Notes under the pieces: model-generated | What the model was told of the DNA's origin: nothing | The model's database searches: none | The model's input: only the letters and a program-made list of their open reading frames with translations | Translations under genes and position numbers: made by a program | NCBI GenBank assembly: GCA_025992705.1 | Contig: DAJPGJ010000001.1 | Location: forward strand, 1 to 64,000 | Reading direction: 5' to 3' | Origin: Coriobacteriaceae bacterium | GTDB lineage: Bacteria > Actinomycetota > Coriobacteriia > Coriobacteriales > QAMH01 | DNA: 64,000 nucleotides | Shown: positions 17,323-25,444 of the stretch, one piece after another | Position numbering within the stretch: position 1 is the first letter of the stretch | How the letters are laid out: every line of letters begins with the position of its first letter

Positions 17323-18687
17323 CTAGTTCTTGAGCGAGTTTATGGGCGCGGGAATACGTCCTCCGCGGTGCGCGAACACCGTCCCGGCATGGGTGTTGAC
17401 CGGCATGACAGGCGCCTCGCCGAGCAGGCCGCCAAAGTGCAGGGTATCGCCGGCCGCCTTGCCGATAGCCGGAATCACGCGCACGGCGGTGGTCTTCGTG
17501 TTGATCATGCCGATGGCAGCCTCGTCGGCGATGATGCCGGCGATTGCCTCGACGGTCGTATCACCGGGAATCGCGATCATGTCGAGCCCCACGGAGCATA
17601 CGCAGGTCATGGCCTCGAGCTTCTCGATGGAAAGCACCCCATCCTCGGCCGCCTTGATCATGCCCGCATCTTCGCTAACGGGAATGAAGGCACCGGATAG
17701 GCCACCGACACTCGAGCTCGCCATGACACCGCCCTTCTTGACGGCATCGTTGAGCAGTGCAAGTGCGGCTGTCGTACCCGGACCGCCTACCTGCCCAACG
17801 CCGATGGTCTCGAGAATCTGCGCCACCGAATCGCCGCGGGCAGGCGTGGGGGCAAGCGACAAGTCAAGGATGCCCTTCTCGTAACCCAGACGCTTGGCCG
17901 CCTCGCGCGCGATGAGCTCACCGGCGCGGGTAATCTTGAAGGTCGTCGCCTTGATGGCCTCGGCAACCTCGGTCATCGAGGCGTCCTTGGGCAGGTCCTC
18001 GAGCACGGCGTTGACGACGCCCGGCCCGCTGACTCCGACGTTGATGACCTCGCCGGCCTCGCCACTGCCGTGCATGGCGCCGGCCATGAAGGGATTGTCC
18101 TCGACCATGTTGCAGAAGACGACGAGCTTGGCGCAGGCGATCGAGTCGCGGTCGGCCGTGACCTCGGCGCACTCGCGGATGATCTGCGCCATGCGCAACA
18201 CCGCGTCCATGTTGATGCCGGCGCGAGTCGAGCCGATGTTGACGCTCGAGCAGACGATATCGGTGCTCGACAGGGCATGCGGAATGCTGTTGATGAGACG
18301 GCGGTCGCTATCGCTCATGCCCTTTTGCACGAGCGCGGAGAATCCGCCGATAAAGTTGACGCCGACTTCCTTGCCGGCACGATCGAGTGCGGCGGCGATG
18401 GGCGTGAGGTCTTCGGCCGTCGTCGCACCGCAAATCTCGGCGATGGGCGTAACCGCGATGCGCTTGTGGATGATGGGGATGCCGAACTCGCGTTCGAGCT
18501 GCTCGGCGCAGGGTACGAGGTCCTTGGCTGCCGTCGTGAGACGGTCGTAGACGCGCTGCGCCATGACGTCGATGTCCTCGTGCACGCATCCGCGCAAGGA
18601 GAGTCCCAGCGTAATGGTGCGGATATCGAGATGCTGCTGCGTCACCATCGAAAGTGCTTCGACAACCTGCTTCGGTTCTATAGCCAC
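17323..18687 (-). CDS. UPF0210/DUF711 (PFL-like) family protein
   Basis: 454 aa, family-typical length. Conserved stretches include ITLGLSLRGCVHEDID near the N terminus, VNFIGGFSALVQKG, SSVNIGSTRAGINMDAV, GVSGPGVV and the C-terminal NTHAGTVFAHRGGRIPAPINSLKN. The family is distantly related to pyruvate-formate-lyase-fold proteins; no function is established. It is often encoded with a small ACT-domain protein (UPF0237), which is not found here. The start is GTG at 18687 with AAAGGAG five bases upstream. It leads a compact minus-strand string running through the activase, ligase-like and amidase genes. Confidence 0.93.
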   Translation of the reverse strand: MAIEPKQVVEALSMVTQQHLDIRTITLGLSLRGCVHEDIDVMAQRVYDRLTTAAKDLVPCAEQLEREFGIPIIHKRIAVTPIAEICGATTAEDLTPIAAALDRAGKEVGVNFIGGFSALVQKGMSDSDRRLINSIPHALSSTDIVCSSVNIGSTRAGINMDAVLRMAQIIRECAEVTADRDSIACAKLVVFCNMVEDNPFMAGAMHGSGEAGEVINVGVSGPGVVNAVLEDLPKDASMTEVAEAIKATTFKITRAGELIAREAAKRLGYEKGILDLSLAPTPARGDSVAQILETIGVGQVGGPGTTAALALLNDAVKKGGVMASSSVGGLSGAFIPVSEDAGMIKAAEDGVLSIEKLEAMTCVCSVGLDMIAIPGDTTVEAIAGIIADEAAIGMINTKTTAVRVIPAIGKAAGDTLHFGGLLGEAPVMPVNTHAGTVFAHRGGRIPAPINSLKN

Positions 18688-18714
18688 GGGCGCTCCTTTT
18701 GCCTACTAACTACT

Positions 18715-18754
18715 TTGAGACACGGACAATCACGAGCCTATGATTGTATCTCAA
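18715..18754. terminator. Hairpin between hypothetical gene and UPF0210 gene
   Basis: TTGAGA...ACAATCA, an eight-base loop, then TGATTGT.A.TCTCAA: a two-part stem with a small bulge. The outer TGAGA/TCTCA resembles the dispersed palindrome family. It lies just downstream of the hypothetical gene on the minus strand. Confidence 0.5.
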
Positions 18755-18759
18755 TGCCT

Positions 18760-19407
18760 CTATTTATTCAGGCTCCAGAGCTTATCGAAGCATTCGGAGA
18801 GCTTGGTGACGACAGAGCCGGTCGTGCCCTCCACGGGGACGATGCCGAACTCGTCGCTTACGGCAAAGACGTCCGCGCTTTCGCCGAACTCAAGCTCGTC
18901 CTGGGTAAGGGTGTAACCAAGCGTCTTTGCGAGATCGCGGACAAAGGTGTCAGCGGCATGGTTGGATGACGCTTCCGTGTAGAGCTCGTCACCCTTAGCA
19001 ACCCATAGCGTACCGGGCACGTCGCCTGCATCGAGCATCGCACGGGTGAATTGCGGAGTTGGGCTCAGTTCCTCGAGCCGCACGTCAACCATACCCTCGG
19101 GATCGACGGTAAGGACGATGACACCATCGGGCATTTCATAGAGCTTGTTATCGCGCACCCACTCCAGGCGCGAGCGTACCCATGCCTGAACCGCAGGGCC
19201 CACATTGAATGCGGCAAGCGAGCGCAGGCGACGCTCATAGAGATGAATGGTCTTGTTGGTATAGCGCCAACGAAACTCGAGCATGGAGGACGGCAGGTTT
19301 TGCGCGCGCCATTCCTCCTCGCTGATGCCTTCGCTTTCTGCCACGTCTGCAACGGTCTCGGGCTTCGAATTCCCGACTTTGTTATATGGAATCGCCTCTT
19401 CGGCCAT
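18760..19407 (-). CDS. Hypothetical protein, 215 aa
   Basis: I do not recognise this protein. It is soluble and acidic with no signal peptide or membrane segment. The N-terminal third is Glu-rich and charged (VADVAESEGISEEEWRAQN). The middle is more structured (VIVLTVDPEGMVDVRLEEL, then GTLWVAKGDELYTEA). It ends GSVVTKLSECFDKLWSLNK. GGGGAG lies seven bases before the ATG at 19407. It is isolated by palindromic elements on both sides. Reading frame, codon use and ribosome site support a real gene. Confidence 0.7.
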   Translation of the reverse strand: MAEEAIPYNKVGNSKPETVADVAESEGISEEEWRAQNLPSSMLEFRWRYTNKTIHLYERRLRSLAAFNVGPAVQAWVRSRLEWVRDNKLYEMPDGVIVLTVDPEGMVDVRLEELSPTPQFTRAMLDAGDVPGTLWVAKGDELYTEASSNHAADTFVRDLAKTLGYTLTQDELEFGESADVFAVSDEFGIVPVEGTTGSVVTKLSECFDKLWSLNK

Positions 19408-19420
19408 GTACGCTCCCCAA

Positions 19421-19451
19421 ATGAGACAAATGGACAGGGACGCTGTCTCAT
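19421..19451. repeat. Dispersed ATGAGACA palindrome, variant copy
   Basis: ATGAGACA, the core AATGGACAGGGACGC, then TGTCTCAT. It has the same 31-base length and ends as the main family, but the core carries the AATGGACAG motif shared with the GTGGGACAAATG elements. It lies upstream of the hypothetical gene. The gap 19408-19650 holds no gene. Confidence 0.75.
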
Positions 19452-19596
19452 TTTTACATCCCTGTGCATATTTTTTTTCGATTGTGTGAGAGCAAGCGAA
19501 TTCACATGCACGTTTTTTGCGATTATGTGAAGGTGATTGCGTCTACCGCTTCACAAAATCGCAACTTTCTTGCACAGCGGGCCAGCTGGTCTCACA

Positions 19597-19623
19597 GAGA
19601 CAGCGTGCCTGGCACGCTGTCTC
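19597..19623. terminator. Perfect hairpin downstream of purH
   Basis: GAGACAGCGTGCC / GGCACGCTGTCTC around a single T: 13-base perfect arms, 28 bases downstream of the purH stop on the minus strand. It uses the GAGACAG motif of the dispersed palindromes. Probable terminator for purH. Confidence 0.7.
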
Positions 19624-19650
19624 ATATCCTGGTCAATGCAATAGAACTGT

Positions 19651-21252
19651 CTAATGCCTGAAGTGACGGTGCCCCGTGAAGACCATCGGTATACCGGCCT
19701 CGTCGGCACACTCGATGGAGAGATCGTCGCGAATCGAGCCGCCCGGCTGGATGAGCGCCGTGACGCCAGCATCGCGCAGGACCTCAAGCGTGTCGGGGAA
19801 GGGCAGGAACGCGTCACTCGCGGCAACGGCGCCCTTGGCCTCATCGCCCGCCTGCTCGACGGCGATGCGCGCGGAATTCACGCGGTTGGGTTGGCCGCCG
19901 CCAATGCCCACGGTGCGAGTACCCTTGGTCAGAATGACCGCGTTGGACTTCACGCACTTGCAGCACTTCCAGGCAAAGAGCATGGCGTCCATCTGCTCGT
20001 CAGTCGGCTTTGTCGTGGTGGGACACGAAAACTCCGTGTAGTCCTCGCTAACCGTGTCGACGGTCTGCATGACGACGCCACCCTCGACCGCACGAATGTC
20101 CGGATCCCCGCCCGGGGGATTGATGCCGCCGGTACGCAGAATGCGGGCGTTTTCCTTCTGGGAGAAGATCTTCAATGCTCCCTCGTCGTAATCGGGAGCG
20201 ATGACAACCTCGATGAACTGCTTGTTGACCTCGACGATTTCACGGGCAACGTCCTCGGTAACCGTCTGGTTGAAGGCCATGACGCCACCGAAGGCGCTCA
20301 CGGTGTCGCACGCCCATGCATCCTTGTAGGCTTCCAGCATGGTTTTTCCGCTGGCGATGCCGCACGGCGTGAGATGCTTGATGATGACGCAGGTGGGCAC
20401 GCCCATGTCGAACTCGCGCACGGAAGCCCACGCGGCATCGGTGTCGAGGTAATTGTTGTAGCTGAGCTCCTTGCCCTGCAGCTGCTCGGCCGCAGCGAGG
20501 GTGTGCTCGTCGGCCTCAGGGGCAGGACCAGGAACGCCCACGCGCTTGCGCTTGTAGAACGCAGCGTGCTGGTGGGGATTTTCGCCGTAGCGAAGATCGG
20601 CCTCCTTGTGAAGGACGACGCGCTCGTCCTCCCAGAACGGACCCTCCTCGACCAGCTCGTTGTGCAGCCAGGAGTAGATGGCGTTGTCATAGGCACTCGT
20701 GAGGCGGAAGACCTCGAGGGCAAGATCCTTACGGGTCTTGAGGGTAGTCGCGCCATCGTTGTTCCTCATCTCGAACAGGATGGCATCGTACATGGCCGGA
20801 TTGGTGACGACCGTCACGGAAGCGTGGTTCTTGGCAGCGCTGCGCAACATGGAGGGACCACCAATGTCAATATGCTCGACGGCGTCCTGATAATCCACAT
20901 CGGGCTTGGCAATGGTCGCCTCGAAGGCATAGAGGTTAACAACCACCATGTCGATCATGCCGATGCCGTTATCCTCGGCGTCTTTCATATGGGAGGCAAG
21001 GTCACGACGCGCGAGCAAACCACCATGCACCTTGGGATGCAGGGTCTTCACGCGGCCGTCCATCATCTCGGGAAAACCCGTGAGCTCGTCGATGGCAACG
21101 ACGGGAATGCCCGCCTGCTCGAGCACCTTGGCAGTGCCACCCGTGCTCACGATCTCGACGCCAAACTCATCGACGAGGGCACGCGCGAAATCCTCGATAC
21201 CCGATTTATCGGTGAGTGAGATAATAGCGCGCTTGATTTTTGGATCCGACAT
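19651..21252 (-). CDS. purH: Bifunctional AICAR formyltransferase/IMP cyclohydrolase
   Basis: 533 aa from the ATG at 21252 (AAAGGGG upstream); the open frame reads 41 codons further without a ribosome site. It catalyses the last two steps of de novo IMP synthesis in the cytoplasm. The N-terminal MGS-like IMP cyclohydrolase domain (about 1-200) shows RAIISLTDKSGI, VSTGGTAKVL, MDGRVKTLHPKVHGGLLARR and GGPSMLRSAAKNH. The C-terminal AICAR transformylase domain shows LRYGENPHQHAA, CVIIKHLTPCGIASG, GIGGGQPNRV and ALIQPGGSIRDD. All signature regions are intact. Confidence 0.97.
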   Translation of the reverse strand: MSDPKIKRAIISLTDKSGIEDFARALVDEFGVEIVSTGGTAKVLEQAGIPVVAIDELTGFPEMMDGRVKTLHPKVHGGLLARRDLASHMKDAEDNGIGMIDMVVVNLYAFEATIAKPDVDYQDAVEHIDIGGPSMLRSAAKNHASVTVVTNPAMYDAILFEMRNNDGATTLKTRKDLALEVFRLTSAYDNAIYSWLHNELVEEGPFWEDERVVLHKEADLRYGENPHQHAAFYKRKRVGVPGPAPEADEHTLAAAEQLQGKELSYNNYLDTDAAWASVREFDMGVPTCVIIKHLTPCGIASGKTMLEAYKDAWACDTVSAFGGVMAFNQTVTEDVAREIVEVNKQFIEVVIAPDYDEGALKIFSQKENARILRTGGINPPGGDPDIRAVEGGVVMQTVDTVSEDYTEFSCPTTTKPTDEQMDAMLFAWKCCKCVKSNAVILTKGTRTVGIGGGQPNRVNSARIAVEQAGDEAKGAVAASDAFLPFPDTLEVLRDAGVTALIQPGGSIRDDLSIECADEAGIPMVFTGHRHFRH

Positions 21253-21281
21253 GAAAGCCCCTTTCCTTTTGACCGTACCTT

Positions 21282-24200
21282 CTAGGAGTTCTCGATAACC
21301 TTGAGAAGCAGACGAGTCATGTACTCGAGCTTGTCCTCTTCGACAATATTGGCGGTGTCCTCGGCCGTATGCCAATCCACGGGGGCGACACCGTTATCGG
21401 CAAAGCCCATGACGGTGAGGGCACGCATGCCGGCGATCATGGCCGGTGTTGCATCGGTATTGCGCCACTCAAGACTCTTTGCCTTCATCTCGGTGCCGCG
21501 CACCTCCTTGGAGGCCTTCTTGACGAGGCTCATGAGGCGACGGTCGGCGCGACGGGGCTTGCCCGTGCCCTCGACGTCGATGTAGGAAATGGTGCCAGCG
21601 CCCACGGCCTCGAGGTTGATGATGAGCGAGCCGCGCAACTCGGAAGAATGCAAGTCAAGGAAGTTCTTCATGCCCTGGGCACCAGCGCCGGAGGCACCGA
21701 GCGCGACGAACCAGACCTCCTTGTCGAGCAGGTCGTTTTCGGTCATGGACACGACGGACTCGCGAATCTGGGCCGCGCGCTGACGCACGGCGTCATAGGC
21801 GCTTTCGGCCTCTTCCTCGAAGTAGCCGCCGCCCTTCCATCCGTAATCGTCCTCGTCGCTCCAGGGGTCCGCGCCACCTGTATCATAGTCTTCGGCACCG
21901 TTCTTGTTCTTGCGGTTGAACAGGCCGCCCACCTTGTCGACCGCATTGCGGAAACGAGACTCGGGGATGTTGATCTCGGTCGTCTGTCCGGCAGCCATGA
22001 AGCTGTCGAGGGCAGCGTCATCGGCAATCACGCTGTTGTCGGCCGTGTCGGCAAAATCGCCGGCATCAATCACGGGCATCGCGCCCGAAAGGGCGGGGAA
22101 AGAGCCGGTGAGTGACGGGAACGAGGACGTATTGGCAGCAGGAACGACCGTCTCGCTCGTCTGCCTGTAGGCTGCGGAGTAGCCGCTCGTGCGCTGGCGT
22201 GGCGCGGGGCGCGAGCTACGCTCGCTCGAGGCGGCCTCGTCCTTGGGCGCAAAGGGATCGTAGTCGGGCGTGGCCTGCGGAGTATCCTCGAAGGTGGAGC
22301 TGACCGGCGCCTCTTGGCGGTTCTCCCCCAGGTGGATATCACGATTGTGCGTGGCACGCGTCGGCACGAATTGTTGCGTGACGTGACGCGCCGTCGGCTT
22401 CTTGCGCTGCGCCTTGGCCGTAGCGGGAATCACGGACTCGATTGCCGGAGCGACCTCGACAACTTCCTCTTCGACGGCCATATCCTCGAAGTCGGCCTGC
22501 CCCTCTCCGGAGTCGACGACGGGGATGCTTTGCAGCTCGGGGCGCGATGCGCGAGCGGCAAGGCTCTCGTGCGCCATCTTGCGCTCCTCGCGCTCCTTGT
22601 CGTCCGACGAGCCGATGTTGGGAATGCGCGAGGTCAGCTGCTGCTTGCGCGGGGCATCGGCCTTCTCCTCGGTACTTGCCTCGGTCTTGACCTCGACGCG
22701 CGTGAACAGGCCGCTCGCATCCGGACTCAACTCGTCGAGCTGGTCATCCGGGATGTCGAGATTGATGGCGGTTGCAACGGCCTCGACGATCTCTGCCGCC
22801 TGCTCCTCGTGCTGCTCGGCAGCGGCTTCCTCGGCCTGGGCCGTCTCGACGACCTCGGCCATCACGGCATCGACGACCTCTTCGGTCACCGGATGCTCGG
22901 CATCGAAAATCTCTTCGGTCTCGGGCTCAGCCTCTGCCTGCTGCACGCGTGCCCCGCCCGTGGCGGCAGGCGCATCGGCAAAACGCGAGCGATACGAAAG
23001 CACAGGCGCATCTTCGTCTTGAGGCGCGGCAACGGCCTTCTTCTCGAGATCCTTGGCGGCCTTCTCCTTGGCGGCGGCATACCACGAGGGCACGGGGCGC
23101 GCGACCTGCGGGCCCTCGTCGTGCGAGCGTGTCGGCGTCTCGATGGGCGCGTAGACGGGGGCCGGAGCGGGAGGCTCCTCCTCGACTACCTCTTCTGCGG
23201 CGACCTCGACAGCCTGCGGGGCATCCGCGGTTTGCGCCTCGACCTCAATGGGTTCCTCGCCAGCCTGTGTAGCCTCGGCCGCAATCTCGGCCTCGAGCTC
23301 GAGCTCGGCCTCGTCATGATGCTCGTCGTCGTTGCCCATGTACTCGGCAAAAATCACGGCATCGTCAAGGCGCTCGACCGGCTTCTTGTTTGCCTGGTCG
23401 ATTTCCTCGTCAAGCGTGAAGTCGATATCGGGGACCTGCATATCGGAAATCGCGCCCGGCTTTGCCGGCACGACCTCGGCATCCTCCTGCTCGAACTCGA
23501 CATCATCGAGCGAGAAGGCGTCAGTCGAGACGGTATCGAGGTGCAGCTCCTCGGCAGCCGTATCGGCCAGGACATCGAGCTGCTCTTCGGGCGTGAGCGC
23601 GGGGAAGGCAACCGTCGCATCGGCGCGCACGCCGTCGTCGTCATAGGTGACCTCGACGCCCTCGGGGATGAGGCCCTCGGCGTATGCCTCCTCGGCACTG
23701 TGCATGACAGGCTCATCACCGCCGGTAGAAGGTGCGAAGGAGTCGACCGGGCCCATCGCGCCATCGTCTTCCTCCTCCTCGACAAGCCCGAACCTGAAGG
23801 AGTGATCCCTCATGTAGCGCTCGCGCTCATCGGGATTAACGAGCAGACGGGCAACGGACAGGAGCACCGCGATGGACGATGCGTTGTCATTGCCGCCCGA
23901 AATGTAGGGCGTGAAGCGGCTTGCAACGATGCAGGCAGCCGCAGCCAGCACGTAAACGCTCGCGATGAGCGAGATGACCCAGAGAACCGTATCGATGACC
24001 TCGGGCCAGGGAAGCGGCAGCAGCCTGATGAAAAGCACGGCGACAAGACCGACCATGCAATAGAAGATGATCTTGTGCAGCAGCGGTGCATGACCGATGA
24101 GCTGGGGCGATGCCTCAGGCTGAGCACGCACGGTATCGACATGCGCGGCGATGATGATCTTCTTGCGACGGCGCGAGTCGTGGGCCATGCTTGCGGGCAC

Positions 24201-24578
24201 GTACTTTGCCACGACGTTCTGAGAGACGCCGCTTGCGCGCATCTTGGAGAGAATGGGATTGTTGTTGTTCTCGGTGAAGTAGATGAAGAGGCCGGCGGCC
24301 ACGAGGATGAGGCCAATGATGAACATGCTGAGCGAGATGCCGGGCACGAAGATGCCAATGCCGGAGATGACCGTACCGAGGGCAGACGCAACATACGCGA
24401 GAACATAGGGCCAACGCACGCCTGACGGTGTCGCGAACTCGTCGACACTCACGTCGAGGCCATCATCGGATAGCTCCTGGGCGATGTAGAGCGACGCCTG
24501 GTGCTCTTCCTCCGTGCTGACTGGTCGCGGGCCAATCTGGTCGGCCAGTACGTTTACATATTCCATGAGATCAGCCAT
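21282..24578 (-). CDS. M28-like membrane protein with huge disordered insert
   Basis: 1098 aa. N-terminal M28 half: AHVDTV (H146, D148) and GGNDNASS (bridging D231), interleaved with two pairs of membrane helices (about 55-100 and 165-220). Residues about 255-900 form a Glu/Ala/Pro-rich low-complexity segment. The C-terminal M28 half (from about 954) has VWFVALGASGAGAQGM, INLEAVG and WHTAEDT. Active M28 enzymes have two adjacent glutamates (A-E-E-x-G) where this protein has A-S-G-A-G, so catalysis is doubtful. Typical M28 proteins are 300-500 aa. GGAGGAG precedes the ATG. The gene starts 30 bases upstream of the purH start region, so possibly one operon with purH. Confidence 0.75.
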   Translation of the reverse strand: MADLMEYVNVLADQIGPRPVSTEEEHQASLYIAQELSDDGLDVSVDEFATPSGVRWPYVLAYVASALGTVISGIGIFVPGISLSMFIIGLILVAAGLFIYFTENNNNPILSKMRASGVSQNVVAKYVPASMAHDSRRRKKIIIAAHVDTVRAQPEASPQLIGHAPLLHKIIFYCMVGLVAVLFIRLLPLPWPEVIDTVLWVISLIASVYVLAAAACIVASRFTPYISGGNDNASSIAVLLSVARLLVNPDERERYMRDHSFRFGLVEEEEDDGAMGPVDSFAPSTGGDEPVMHSAEEAYAEGLIPEGVEVTYDDDGVRADATVAFPALTPEEQLDVLADTAAEELHLDTVSTDAFSLDDVEFEQEDAEVVPAKPGAISDMQVPDIDFTLDEEIDQANKKPVERLDDAVIFAEYMGNDDEHHDEAELELEAEIAAEATQAGEEPIEVEAQTADAPQAVEVAAEEVVEEEPPAPAPVYAPIETPTRSHDEGPQVARPVPSWYAAAKEKAAKDLEKKAVAAPQDEDAPVLSYRSRFADAPAATGGARVQQAEAEPETEEIFDAEHPVTEEVVDAVMAEVVETAQAEEAAAEQHEEQAAEIVEAVATAINLDIPDDQLDELSPDASGLFTRVEVKTEASTEEKADAPRKQQLTSRIPNIGSSDDKEREERKMAHESLAARASRPELQSIPVVDSGEGQADFEDMAVEEEVVEVAPAIESVIPATAKAQRKKPTARHVTQQFVPTRATHNRDIHLGENRQEAPVSSTFEDTPQATPDYDPFAPKDEAASSERSSRPAPRQRTSGYSAAYRQTSETVVPAANTSSFPSLTGSFPALSGAMPVIDAGDFADTADNSVIADDAALDSFMAAGQTTEINIPESRFRNAVDKVGGLFNRKNKNGAEDYDTGGADPWSDEDDYGWKGGGYFEEEAESAYDAVRQRAAQIRESVVSMTENDLLDKEVWFVALGASGAGAQGMKNFLDLHSSELRGSLIINLEAVGAGTISYIDVEGTGKPRRADRRLMSLVKKASKEVRGTEMKAKSLEWRNTDATPAMIAGMRALTVMGFADNGVAPVDWHTAEDTANIVEEDKLEYMTRLLLKVIENS

Positions 24579-24651
24579 ATGGCTCTCCTCCAGTTACTGC
24601 ATCTGCGTTTAATTGGTCTATTTTATCGTAACCGTCTGCAACTCCAAAAGA

Positions 24652-25431
24652 CTACTGCAGGTGATAGCGCCCATCCATCTCGACGAGCGTGATGGGTACG
24701 CCAAAGAGGTGGCGCAGCTTCTGCGTCGTGAGGACCTCTTCCTTGGGACCATCGGCAACGATGTGCGCATCCTGTAGCATGACCACACGCTCGAACTCCG
24801 GCATGATGTCGCCGACGTTATGCGTGATGACGAGAACCGTGTGACCGGCCTTGGCCAGTGCAGACAGCGACTGGCGCATGTTCCAGGCACCCTCGGGATC
24901 GAGGCCGAGCGTCGGCTCGTCGAAGATGAGCAGCGCGGGGCCGTTGATGAGGGCACGGGCGATGAGCGCGCGGCGCGCCTGGCCCGTGGAAAGCGTGAGC
25001 ATGTCGCGCTCGGACAGCGACGGGATGCCAATCTCGCGGATGGCCTTGCGCGCCTGCTCGACCTGCTCGTCGGAGGCACCGATGTGGAAGGGCACGCCGA
25101 CGCTTCCGAAAAAGCCGCCGAGCACGATGTCGAACACCGTGCGGTGCACCATCATGCGCTCCTGCACATCGGTGGACACGAGGCCCACGGTCTCGATGAG
25201 GGTCTCCTCGGAGGGATCGGGCTGGCCCATGAAGAGCACCGGCGGCGTCTCGCGCCAAACCGGCTCGATTTCCTTGGTGAGCAGTTTGACCAGCGTCGAC
25301 TTGCCCGAGCCATTGGGTCCGAGCACGACGATGTGTTCGCCTTGGTTGATGACGAAGTCATCGACGTCGAGGATTACACGGCCGTCCATCTTTACTTTTG
25401 CGTCATGAAGACGAAGCAGTTCCTGGGTCAT
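24652..25431 (-). CDS. ABC transporter ATP-binding protein
   Basis: 259 aa. Walker A GPNGSGKST is at residues 38-46, the signature is LSTGQARRALIARAL (about 147-161), Walker B is ALLIFDEPTLGLDPEG, and the H-loop is VLVITHNV. No permease gene is adjacent. It lies 13 bases downstream of typA with GGAG five bases before its ATG, so it is co-transcribed with typA. Cytoplasmic ATPase; the partner and cargo are unknown. The sequence resembles the YlmA/ModF-like single-NBD group, but I would not name it. Confidence 0.88.
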   Translation of the reverse strand: MTQELLRLHDAKVKMDGRVILDVDDFVINQGEHIVVLGPNGSGKSTLVKLLTKEIEPVWRETPPVLFMGQPDPSEETLIETVGLVSTDVQERMMVHRTVFDIVLGGFFGSVGVPFHIGASDEQVEQARKAIREIGIPSLSERDMLTLSTGQARRALIARALINGPALLIFDEPTLGLDPEGAWNMRQSLSALAKAGHTVLVITHNVGDIMPEFERVVMLQDAHIVADGPKEEVLTTQKLRHLFGVPITLVEMDGRYHLQ

Positions 25432-25444
25432 GGTGGCTCCTTAG

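Noticed and set aside
12530..17326. Very long plus-strand open frames (989 and 578 codons) opposite the activase fusion
   Set aside because: They are shadows of the GC-rich minus-strand gene, with no ribosome sites and low-complexity His/Arg/Val-rich translations.
22314..24425. 703-codon plus-strand open frame
   Set aside because: It is antisense to the M28-like gene; the composition mirrors the Glu-rich insert and it has no motif or ribosome site.
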